Of a stretch of DNA of 64,000 bases, positions 35,816-43,008 are shown piece after piece. The position numbers and the translations under genes were made by a program. The notes beneath the pieces are model-generated. The model searched no databases. It saw only the letters and a list, made by a program, of their open reading frames with translations, and was not told the origin of the DNA. Source of the DNA: Asticcacaulis sp. ZE23SCel15 (GTDB lineage: Bacteria; Pseudomonadota; Alphaproteobacteria; Caulobacterales; Caulobacteraceae). The stretch is from the NCBI RefSeq assembly GCF_030505395.1, contig NZ_CP130044.1:3419001-3483000 (forward strand). The letters run 5' to 3'. The first letter of the stretch is position 1. Every line of letters starts with the position of its first letter.

Positions 35816-36640
35816 ATGAAATGGTTCATCACCGGCGTCAGCAAAGGCTTTGGGCTGGCGATTGCACAGGCGGCGCTTGCGCGCGGCGATTTCGTGGCCG
35901 GCACGGTGCGCAATGCGGCGGATCTTACGGCGTTTGAGGCCCTGCCCGGTGATACACTGGGCCTGATCGCCGATGTCACCGATCGCGCCAGCATTGATGC
36001 GGCCGTGGCCGCCGCCGAAAAAGCTTCCGGCGGCATTGAGGTTCTGGTCAACAATGCCGGTTTTGGTCTGATCGGGGCGGTCGAAGAAGCCAGCCTGGAG
36101 GAAATCCGCACCTGCTTTGATGTCAATGTGTTTGGCGCGATCAGCGTACTTCAGGCGGCACTACCCTATATGCGCGCCCGCCGGTCCGGCCACATCATCA
36201 ATGTCACCTCGGTCAGCGGCTATGCGCCGTGGGCCGGGTCGGGCATTTACGGGGCGACCAAATTTGCCATGGAAGGCCTGGGCCGAACTCTGGCCGAAGA
36301 GGTCGAAGAACTGGGTATCGGCGTCACCAACCTCGCGCCGGGTGGATTCCGCACCCACTTTGCCGGCAGCTCACTTAATATCGTCACATCAAAGATCGGC
36401 GATTATGACGGCAAGGCCCGCGAAGCTGAGCGTACACTAGCGGCCCACGGCGGCCATGAACCGGGCGATCCGGCAAAGCTCGCGGCCGCCGTTCTCAAAA
36501 TCGCCGGTATGAAAGCCCCGCCCCTGCATCTGCTGCTGGGGGCTGATGCGGTTGGCTACGCCGAAGAAGAAATGGCCGAGATCCAAAAAGACCTCGACCA
36601 ATGGCGTGACCTGTCACTCTCGACGGGGTTTGAGGCTTAG
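35816..36640 (+). CDS. Short-chain dehydrogenase/reductase
   Basis: 274 residues from ATG 35816, which gives the standard SDR start (MKWFITGVSKGFGLAIAQAA) with the TGxxxGxG cofactor motif; an upstream ATG at 35759 adds 19 unlikely residues. NNAGFG is the structural motif, Ser in NVTSVSG and YGATK (Tyr-x-x-x-Lys) complete the active site. Classical SDR of the oxidoreductase YusZ-like type; the substrate is unknown. The stop interlocks with the convergent SRPBCC gene on TTAG (36637-36640). Confidence 0.93.
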   Translation: MKWFITGVSKGFGLAIAQAALARGDFVAGTVRNAADLTAFEALPGDTLGLIADVTDRASIDAAVAAAEKASGGIEVLVNNAGFGLIGAVEEASLEEIRTCFDVNVFGAISVLQAALPYMRARRSGHIINVTSVSGYAPWAGSGIYGATKFAMEGLGRTLAEEVEELGIGVTNLAPGGFRTHFAGSSLNIVTSKIGDYDGKAREAERTLAAHGGHEPGDPAKLAAAVLKIAGMKAPPLHLLLGADAVGYAEEEMAEIQKDLDQWRDLSLSTGFEA

Positions 36641-37080
36641 GCGACCGGGCTATCCAATAAGGTATTCTCAAGATAGCCAATAATCGCCGTCCAGCCCTTA
36701 ATGTGACCAAGGCGGGCCTCTTCGCTGCGGAACTTGACCTGCGTTAGCGTGATTTCGGTCAGGCGCGGCTCAAGTTCTGCAAACTCAATAGTCACCACAC
36801 TGTCGTCAAGCGAATGGGGCGACTCCCACGTAAACGACAACCGGCTATAGGGCGTCACATCAAGATAGGTACCCGCATGAGCCACTTCGCGCTCCGGCGT
36901 CACCATCAGGATGGAAAAGCGGCCCCCCTTGACCGGATCGGTCTCGACCTTAACGGCATCCAACCCATCAGCGGCAGTTTTCATAAACCGCGCCAGCATG
37001 GCCGGTGACAGCCAGGCATTGAAAACATCCTGACGAGGGGCCGCGATTTTGCGGCTGATGGTCAGTTCCAGATCATTCAT
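36637..37080 (-). CDS. SRPBCC (AHSA1/START-like) domain protein
   Basis: 147 residues of the Aha1-type SRPBCC fold: ISRKIAAPRQDVFNAWLSPA at the start, GGRFSILM and LSFTWESPH in the beta sheet, and a C-terminal helix (LGHIKGWTAIIGYLEN). The fold binds hydrophobic small molecules. It overlaps the ArsR gene by 8 bases; ArsR-SRPBCC pairs are common in Proteobacteria, and the SRPBCC partner often has no assigned role. Possibly a ligand-binding companion to the regulator. Confidence 0.9.
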   Translation of the reverse strand: MNDLELTISRKIAAPRQDVFNAWLSPAMLARFMKTAADGLDAVKVETDPVKGGRFSILMVTPEREVAHAGTYLDVTPYSRLSFTWESPHSLDDSVVTIEFAELEPRLTEITLTQVKFRSEEARLGHIKGWTAIIGYLENTLLDSPVA

Positions 37081-37408
37081 CGTCGCTCTCCTTTATAACC
37101 AGCAGGTCGTCCAGCGCCGCCAGACGTAAATCCCAGATAGACTTAAGTTGCGCAAACCACGCTTCGGTCTGGCGCAAGGGTTCAAGATTGGCCGCGATAT
37201 AGTGCTCACGCCCAACCGTCTTTCGGGTGACAAGGCCCGCCTCCTCCAGCACCTTGATGTGCTTGGAAACCGAGTTCAGTGACATCTCAAAATGCACCGC
37301 CAGACCCGTGACCCGCAGCGCGCCTTCTTGAACCAAAAGGGTCAGGATGTGCCGCCGCGTGGTATCGCCCGCCGCCTTGAGAATTTTAGATAGCTCAACA
37401 TCATTCAT
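37073..37408 (-). CDS. ArsR-family transcriptional regulator
   Basis: 111 residues from ATG 37408 (MNDVELSKIL); ATG 37420 would add four residues but would lie inside the first operator half-site, while 37408 has GGGTGA 9 bases upstream. Winged helix-turn-helix: DTTRRHILTLLVQEGALRVT, SLNSVSKHIKVLEEAGLV as the recognition helix, and the wing TVGREHY. No metal-binding CxC motif is present, so it is a non-metal ArsR of the type paired with SRPBCC proteins. Three ATATTCA/TGAATAT half-sites upstream indicate autoregulation. Confidence 0.92.
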   Translation of the reverse strand: MNDVELSKILKAAGDTTRRHILTLLVQEGALRVTGLAVHFEMSLNSVSKHIKVLEEAGLVTRKTVGREHYIAANLEPLRQTEAWFAQLKSIWDLRLAALDDLLVIKESDDE

Positions 37409-37470
37409 ATATTCACCCATAAGGATGAATATCTAATCTTAGCGGGATAGTCAACCATTTGGGTGAATAT
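37409..37470. promoter_or_regulatory. ArsR operator array (three half-sites)
   Basis: ATATTCACCC (37409-37418) and GGGTGAATAT (37461-37470) are exact inverse complements, and a third half-site TGAATAT lies between them (37426-37432), forming with the first the inverted repeat ATATTCA-N10-TGAATAT. The array covers the start region of the arsR-SRPBCC operon, as expected for a self-repressing ArsR protein. Confidence 0.55.
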
Positions 37471-37510
37471 TTTCCTCCGCGACCTCGCCCGCCCTAACAA
37501 CTTGTTGTGC

Positions 37511-37590
37511 GCCTAAACACAAGACCGAACACAGCCTGAGATTTAGGCTCTACCTCACGATGGCATCCGCCTGAGCCGAGGACTCTCAGG
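37511..37590 (+). promoter_or_regulatory. Structured leader candidate upstream of the Rieske oxygenase
   Basis: GCCTAAA (37511-37517) can pair with TTTAGGC (37542-37548), and CCTGAGA (37535-37541), which lies in that loop, can pair with TCTCAGG (37584-37590). The pairings cross, giving pseudoknot topology. Alternatively AGCCT...AGGCT (37533-37549) is a DNA operator. It ends about 38 bases before the start codon. Confidence 0.3.
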
Positions 37591-37628
37591 GGCGCTGCCA
37601 CGAAACGACCGAACACGAGGTGTTCACC

Positions 37629-38837
37629 ATGGCTTTGAAACTTCCTTCCCGCGACCTTATCGCCTCATTTGACTCGTCCGACATCGATCTGGCGGATGCG
37701 CAGACCTTGCCGCCCGAATGTTACACGGACGCGGGTTTCTATGAGTTTGAAAAAGAGGCGCTCTATTATCACGAATGGCTGTGCGCTGGCCGCGAAAGCT
37801 GGGTGAAAAACCCTGGCGACTATTTCACCACCAATATTGCCGGTGAACCCATCGTTGTCGCCCGCGGGCGTGACGGTAAGATCAACGCCATGTCATCGGT
37901 CTGTGCGCACCGCGCCATGCTGGTGGCCGAAGGCTCCGGCAATACGCGCATGTTCCTGTGTCCATACCACCATTGGGCCTACGGGCTGGATGGCAAGCTG
38001 ACCGGGGCACCGGCGATGGAAAAAACCTGTAACTTCAACAAAGAAGATCACGGCCTGACCCGCTTTGCCGTCGAAATCTGGCACGGCTTTATCTTCGTCA
38101 ATTTTGACCTCGACGCCGCCCCGCTGGCCCCGCGCCTGACGGATGTGTCAGATGCGATTGCAGGCTACGACCTGGCCAATGCCGATGGCGACAAACCGGA
38201 AAAGCCCGGCGTGTTCCCGTGGAACTGGAAGGTCATGTTTGAAAACAACAATGACGGTTACCACGCTTCAAAACTGCATCAGGGACCGCTGCATGATTTT
38301 GTGCCGTCCGATCTGGCCGAGTTCCCAGAGGCTGATCCGGCCGATGCCGGGTTCCTGCGCTACAACGGCACGCTTCACGCCGATGCCAGCTTTAACGCCA
38401 CGCAAAAGGCGCTGCTGCCGGTGTTCCCGAACCTGAGTGAGACCGACCGCAACCGCATGACCTTTGCCAACATCCCGCCGACCCTGTCCTTGGTGATGAT
38501 GAGCGACATGGTCATCTATCTGATCCTGCGCCCGACCGGCCCTGAGACGATGGAGCAGGACACCGGCATTCTGGTCGCCCCCGGCGCCTCAAAGCATCCG
38601 TCCTTCGGGCACAAGATGGAGATGAACATGGTCGCGGCCATGCACATCATCGATCAGGACATGCACGTCGATGAACTGGTGCAGGTCGGCCTGCGCTCCA
38701 AATTCGCGCCACGCGGCCGTTATTCGTGGCAGGAAGGCGCACAGATCCAGTTTAACCGCTGGCTGATCAAGCGCTACCGCGACGCCTATGATCGCCTGAC
38801 GGGTTCACACCTGAAAGCGGTCAAGGGCGCAGCCTGA
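37629..38837 (+). CDS. Rieske non-heme iron oxygenase, alpha subunit
   Basis: 402 residues from ATG 37629 with GAGGTG ahead of it; the GTG at 37620 is less likely. The N-terminal Rieske domain has C92-x-H94 and C111-x2-H114 (CAHRAML, CPYHHW) for the 2Fe-2S cluster. The catalytic domain has Asp209, His212 and His217 in ENNNDGYHASKLH for the mononuclear iron. It belongs to the aromatic-ring hydroxylating/choline-monooxygenase-like superfamily and should hydroxylate or demethylate a small substrate. No beta subunit or ferredoxin gene is adjacent; electrons probably come from the VanB-like reductase at 26503-27477. It is first in a run with an amidase and an AraC regulator. Confidence 0.94.
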   Translation: MALKLPSRDLIASFDSSDIDLADAQTLPPECYTDAGFYEFEKEALYYHEWLCAGRESWVKNPGDYFTTNIAGEPIVVARGRDGKINAMSSVCAHRAMLVAEGSGNTRMFLCPYHHWAYGLDGKLTGAPAMEKTCNFNKEDHGLTRFAVEIWHGFIFVNFDLDAAPLAPRLTDVSDAIAGYDLANADGDKPEKPGVFPWNWKVMFENNNDGYHASKLHQGPLHDFVPSDLAEFPEADPADAGFLRYNGTLHADASFNATQKALLPVFPNLSETDRNRMTFANIPPTLSLVMMSDMVIYLILRPTGPETMEQDTGILVAPGASKHPSFGHKMEMNMVAAMHIIDQDMHVDELVQVGLRSKFAPRGRYSWQEGAQIQFNRWLIKRYRDAYDRLTGSHLKAVKGAA

Positions 38838-38863
38838 ACCACCTGAAACCATATCGTTTTCGA

Positions 38864-38888
38864 CTCCGTCCGGTCTGGCCTGACGGAG
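38864..38888 (+). terminator. Hairpin between the oxygenase and amidase genes
   Basis: CTCCGTC and GACGGAG pair perfectly around CGGTCTGGCCT. A T-run (TGTTTTTT) comes only about 12 bases later, so this may be a partial terminator or an mRNA-stability element between the two cistrons. Confidence 0.4.
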
Positions 38889-38933
38889 ATCGCCCTCCCC
38901 TGTTTTTTGCATAACCTCATAAGAGATCGCTTC

Positions 38934-40025
38934 ATGGCCTTTATCTGCACGCCCGGTGAGACCCGTCAGGACACCGAACCGAAAAACCTGCATATCTTAC
39001 GCGCCACGCCTGAGACCGTGCACTGGGGCTATTTCCATCCGGAAGTGAAGCCGTCCCTGACCGTCAAGTCCGGCGACATGATCATGGCCGAAGCCGTCAC
39101 CCACCACGCCGGTGACGCGCCGGAGCTGATGTTCGATGAGGCCATCAAACGCATCTTCACCGAAATCCCCGAAGCCGACCGTAATCCGGGCGTGCACATC
39201 ATGACCGGGCCTATCTTCGTCGAAGGGGCCGAGCCCGGCGACATGCTAGAGGTGCGCTACCTCCAGATGACGCCGCGCTTTAACTACGGCTCGAACCTGG
39301 CGGCCAACTGGGGCCATCTGTACGAAGAGTTCGACAAAAAAGAGCGCGTCACCATCTATGAACTGAACCCCAATTCCAATACGGCGTCAGCCCTTTATGC
39401 CTATGATTTTCCGGGCGTTTACATGACACCTGGCACCATAACCCACTGCGCCGAATGTGACCGCGTGCCGGCCCTCAAAGGCATTTCCATTCCGGCCCGT
39501 CCGCATCTGGGGACCGCCGGTGTCGCGCCTGCGGTTGATCAGCGCGTCTCGACCATCCCGCCCGGCCTGCACGGCGGCAATATCGACAACTGGCGCATCG
39601 GCGCCGGGGCGACTATGTACTATCCGGTCCAGGTCAAGGGCGGCCTGTTCTCGATCGGTGACCCGCATGTGTCTCAGGGCGACGGCGAAATCTCCGGCAC
39701 GGCGATTGAAGCCTCACTCAACTGCCTGTTCCAGATCATATTGCGTAAGGATTTCAAGTTCCCGTCACCGCTGTTGGAGACCCCGAACAACTGGATCGTC
39801 CACGGCTTTGACGAAGACCTGAACAAGGCCATGAAGAACGCCTCGCTCGACATGCTTGAGCTGTTGACCGAGCATCAGGGCCTGTCGCGTAATGACGCCT
39901 ATTCGCTGATGTCGGTCGCCGCTGATTTTGGCGTTACACAGGTAGTTGACGGCACCAAGGGCATTCACGTACGCATTGATCGCAACATCTTCCCCGATAA
40001 GGGCGTGGTCAAAGATCCGGATTAA
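38934..40025 (+). CDS. Acetamidase/formamidase (free-standing)
   Basis: 363 residues from ATG 38934. FmdA/AmdA family: PETVHWGYFHPEVKPSLTVK, HIMTGPIFVEGAEPGDMLEV, GGNIDNWRIGAGATM and GDPHVSQGDGEISGTAIEAS. It hydrolyses a short amide to acid and ammonia in the cytosol. It shares these blocks, in the same order, with the enzyme half of the fusion protein at 27998-30325, but is slightly shorter because it lacks two loop insertions. It follows the Rieske oxygenase by 96 bases and is followed after one base by an AraC gene, implying one operon and that amide cleavage follows or precedes oxygenation. Confidence 0.93.
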   Translation: MAFICTPGETRQDTEPKNLHILRATPETVHWGYFHPEVKPSLTVKSGDMIMAEAVTHHAGDAPELMFDEAIKRIFTEIPEADRNPGVHIMTGPIFVEGAEPGDMLEVRYLQMTPRFNYGSNLAANWGHLYEEFDKKERVTIYELNPNSNTASALYAYDFPGVYMTPGTITHCAECDRVPALKGISIPARPHLGTAGVAPAVDQRVSTIPPGLHGGNIDNWRIGAGATMYYPVQVKGGLFSIGDPHVSQGDGEISGTAIEASLNCLFQIILRKDFKFPSPLLETPNNWIVHGFDEDLNKAMKNASLDMLELLTEHQGLSRNDAYSLMSVAADFGVTQVVDGTKGIHVRIDRNIFPDKGVVKDPD

Positions 40026-40026
40026 A

Positions 40027-40983
40027 ATGCCGCTGTGGAAATTCTCGGTTGATCCGCTCCCGGAAACGGAGCGTCAGGCGGCGTGGGTAGATGTCCTGCG
40101 CCGCCTGAAACTGCCTGTGGCCGATATGGGGTCGCTGGCGCGGGTGCGGGGGTCGGTTATGATCACCACCACGCCGCTGGGGTGTGAGTTTGCCGTGCTG
40201 GAGTCAACGCCGCAGACCTATTCCGGGCGCAATCCGGATCACAATTCCGCCGTCTGGCTGGCCGTTCTGGCGCGCGGCGAAGGGGTGCTCGATGTCGGTG
40301 GTGTGGCCACAAAACTCAGCGCCCGCTCAATCATTTTTGGCGCATCAGGCGTAGATAGCACCTTGACGCTGACCACCGACTTTCGGATGCTGTTCATCAA
40401 GATCCCGCAACTGGCGGTCAGCCCGCGTCTGGTGACGCCTATGGGGCAGCGCGTCGGGATTCTGACCGGCGGTACGGGCCTGGAGCGGATATTTCACGGC
40501 ATGCTGATCACTCTGGCCGACACGCTGGAGAGCCTGACCGACGATCAGTTTCAGCCGGTCGAACAATCGATGATCGAGTTTCTGGCGGCGTCATTGGCCA
40601 ATGATGGCCGCACGGAATCGCGCGGAGGTGCTGCTGGCGCACGCGCCTTTCACCTGCGCCGGATCTGCCAGAAGATCGAGACCCTGCTGCACGATCCCGA
40701 CCTGTCGCTGATCAAGGTCGCCAATGAAAACGGCGTATCGCCGCGCTATGTGCAAAAGCTGTTTACCGCATCAAAAATGACGTTTTCCAACTATCTCAAG
40801 ACGCGGCGGCTTGAGCGATGCTATGCCGACCTGATCAGCCCGGTCCATTCGCAGCTATCGGTATCGGAAATCTGCTTTCGTTGGGGGTTTAATGATGCGG
40901 CCCATTTCAGCCGCACTTTCCGCGAACGCTTTGGCATCTCCCCGTCCAAACATAGACAGTCGGCGCAGGGGAAAGCGATTTAA
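40027..40983 (+). CDS. AraC-family transcriptional regulator (free-standing)
   Basis: 318 residues from ATG 40027, one base after the amidase stop. N-terminal AraC-binding-like domain and a C-terminal double helix-turn-helix (LSLIKVANENGVSPRYVQKL; SVSEICFRWGFNDAAHFSRT; RERFGISPSKHR). It is clearly a paralogue of the regulator half of the fusion protein: GAGRILSGMLRSVADT there is GLERIFHGMLITLADT here, and the LRRLERC/TRRLERC and ISP/VSP signatures match. It probably activates the oxygenase-amidase operon. The stop interlocks with the convergent small gene on TTAA (40980-40983). Confidence 0.92.
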   Translation: MPLWKFSVDPLPETERQAAWVDVLRRLKLPVADMGSLARVRGSVMITTTPLGCEFAVLESTPQTYSGRNPDHNSAVWLAVLARGEGVLDVGGVATKLSARSIIFGASGVDSTLTLTTDFRMLFIKIPQLAVSPRLVTPMGQRVGILTGGTGLERIFHGMLITLADTLESLTDDQFQPVEQSMIEFLAASLANDGRTESRGGAAGARAFHLRRICQKIETLLHDPDLSLIKVANENGVSPRYVQKLFTASKMTFSNYLKTRRLERCYADLISPVHSQLSVSEICFRWGFNDAAHFSRTFRERFGISPSKHRQSAQGKAI

Positions 40984-41252
40984 GCCTTTGCCCCGTCCGG
41001 AATGCGGATATTGACCAGCAACGCCGAATTCGCACAGGTCCGCCCGGCCGGATCGAGTATGGCCACCTCAGTGCCCGACGGCAGGTAAGGCCTGACCCTC
41101 TTGGCCAGATATTCAGACACCATCACCCCGCCCGACATCGACCGGAAACGCTCAAAATCGTGATTGAGCTGAGTCCGGCCATTTATGCCGACAGCTATAT
41201 TTACCCGATCGATAGTTTTTATATAGTCGACAAGATCACGCACACTCGACAT
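40980..41252 (-). CDS. Small hypothetical protein
   Basis: 90 residues from ATG 41252 (MSSVRDLVDYIKTIDRVNIA); an upstream start at 41285 would add 11. It contains GINGRTQLNHDFERFRSMSG and EVAILDPAGRTCANSALLVN. No signal peptide, membrane helix or recognised domain. It sits convergent to the AraC gene and its stop interlocks with it. No function can be given. Confidence 0.55.
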   Translation of the reverse strand: MSSVRDLVDYIKTIDRVNIAVGINGRTQLNHDFERFRSMSGGVMVSEYLAKRVRPYLPSGTEVAILDPAGRTCANSALLVNIRIPDGAKA

Positions 41253-41484
41253 TCCAGCCTCCAGTATCAGGGGAATACGCAGCACTAAACGATTTCAACA
41301 ATAATACGGGTACGCTTACGCGAATAAAGCACGCAGAAAATGCGCACCTGAAAAGCATTCATTCACAACAGAATGATAAGGATTTTTACAACCTATGCTT
41401 ATAATTTGGGATTATTTACCCACATGCTGCACAATGATACCACCAACCAAGTAAATAAAAGCTTTACATGAACTGTCGACGTAA

Positions 41485-41531
41485 AACCGCACCAAAGTAA
41501 ACTGAGCAAAGCGAAGGACTTTGGTGCGGTT
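41485..41531 (-). terminator. Terminator after the MFS gene, perfect 14-bp stem
   Basis: AACCGCACCAAAGT (41485-41498) is the exact reverse complement of ACTTTGGTGCGGTT (41518-41531). Read on the minus strand, the stem follows the MFS stop (41534) immediately and runs into GGTTTTACG. Confidence 0.7.
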
Positions 41532-41533
41532 AA

Positions 41534-42814
41534 CTATATCCCGCCGTGATTGACCTGTGCAACATCGGCGGCACTGACCTTGATGCGATACGGCGGGAAC
41601 AGCATGATCAGACCCGCAACGATCAGCAGGCAGATACCGATGATGACGATCGACCCGAAATAGGCCTTATGGGCATCAAACCATATATCCATCAGATACG
41701 GCGTTACCCCTTGCGCCAGCATCACCACGGAATAGATCACCCCGGTAATGACGCCGTACGCCTTAAGGCCAAAATAACGGGAGATGAAATAGGGCAAGGC
41801 GCCGAACGCGGTCCCAAGCCCTACGCCCAGCAAGGCACCGGCCAAAATCAACAGCGGCGTCGATGAGCCGGTCTCCAGCAGCCACAGGCCAACGGTTGCC
41901 ACCACAAACGACGGGGCGGCGACGCGCGGCGATTTGATGTGATCAAGCAGCGACCCCACCGCCACCTGCCAGCCGGAGGTGACCAGCGCCAGCACCACCA
42001 TCACCGTCGTGGCAATGGTCAGGCTCTGGCCCCGGTCGGTCAGAACCGGAATGACGTGCGAAAATATCGCCGTCAGACACCCTGCCCCCAGCCCCAAAGA
42101 CGCAATGATCAGCCAAAACGGTACGGATTTCAGGGCCTCAGTGAGGGTCAGACCTTCCAGGGCTTCGGACGGCGCATTGGGGTGGTATTTGGGATTGGAA
42201 GGCTCGCTCACCACCGGGCGCGGCGCATCCTTAAGCATGAAATAGGTCGCCGGAAAACCCAGCGCGAAAATCAAAAAGCCGATCACCGCATAGCTCATCT
42301 GCCAGCCCATATAACCCAGCAATATGGCGGCAATGATCGGCATCAGGGTCGCCCCCACGCCGTTACCGACACCGGCAGAAATACCCAGCATCAGACCGCG
42401 GCGCTTATCGAACCATTCCGACACGACTTTTGAGAACATGGCCGTACACGGTACCGCCCCCGCAATCCCGATCAGGGCAAACAGCAGATAAAAATTCATC
42501 AGGTTGTTATTGACCTGACTGACGGCGGCCACGCTTAAGGCAAAAAACAGATTGCCGACCAGCAGAACCTTACGGCCACCGTAAATATCCATCAGCCGCC
42601 CGACCACCGGGAACGCGACGATGCTGACCAGAGAGATGATCCCCAAAACCGCCGTCACCTGAGAGCGCTGCCAACCGAAATCCTCAGAGATCGGCACCAG
42701 AAAGACGCCGAACACCGCACTTACCGTCGCGGTCAGGCACACCACATTGCCGATGGTACAGGCAATCACAACACCCAGCGCTGTCTTGGCGTTGGCTTTG
42801 GTCTCAATCGTCAT
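41534..42814 (-). CDS. MFS transporter (OFA/monocarboxylate-like)
   Basis: 426 residues with 12 predicted helices. Features include FGVFLVPISEDFGWQRSQVTA at helix 1-2, GRLMDIYGGRKVLLVG as the loop 2-3 signature, and WFDKRRGLMLGISAGVGNGV in the central region. This pattern is typical of the oxalate/formate antiporter-monocarboxylate branch. It is a paralogue of the MFS protein at 50313-51599 (shared GxSAGxGNGxGATLxPI). It likely imports an organic acid, perhaps the substrate of the surrounding oxygenases. A strong terminator follows. Confidence 0.92.
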   Translation of the reverse strand: MTIETKANAKTALGVVIACTIGNVVCLTATVSAVFGVFLVPISEDFGWQRSQVTAVLGIISLVSIVAFPVVGRLMDIYGGRKVLLVGNLFFALSVAAVSQVNNNLMNFYLLFALIGIAGAVPCTAMFSKVVSEWFDKRRGLMLGISAGVGNGVGATLMPIIAAILLGYMGWQMSYAVIGFLIFALGFPATYFMLKDAPRPVVSEPSNPKYHPNAPSEALEGLTLTEALKSVPFWLIIASLGLGAGCLTAIFSHVIPVLTDRGQSLTIATTVMVVLALVTSGWQVAVGSLLDHIKSPRVAAPSFVVATVGLWLLETGSSTPLLILAGALLGVGLGTAFGALPYFISRYFGLKAYGVITGVIYSVVMLAQGVTPYLMDIWFDAHKAYFGSIVIIGICLLIVAGLIMLFPPYRIKVSAADVAQVNHGGI

Positions 42815-42921
42815 AGGTCACTCCGACACGTAACCATCCAAATCATGGACGGCCTAATCCCCGCCGTCAGAGAAACCAAGAACGGGCCGCCCGTCAAAGC
42901 CAATCGTCGCACAAAGCCCTT

Positions 42922-42952
42922 TTGACAAAAATCAGTGCGTTTGGCGTATAGT
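42922..42952 (+). promoter_or_regulatory. Promoter candidate for the GH3 gene at 43009
   Basis: TTGACA (42922-42927) and TATAGT (42947-42952) are good boxes but the 19-base spacer is longer than ideal. It lies 57 bases before the start codon. Confidence 0.3.
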
Positions 42953-43008
42953 CCGCACGATCAACAGCCCGCAGGATAGGTACGACCATTTTTGAGGATT
43001 AGTACCCT

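Noticed and set aside
40980-41252. PilZ-domain protein assignment for the small gene after AraC
   Set aside because: The RxxxR and DxSxxG motifs of PilZ are not present, so it was left as hypothetical.
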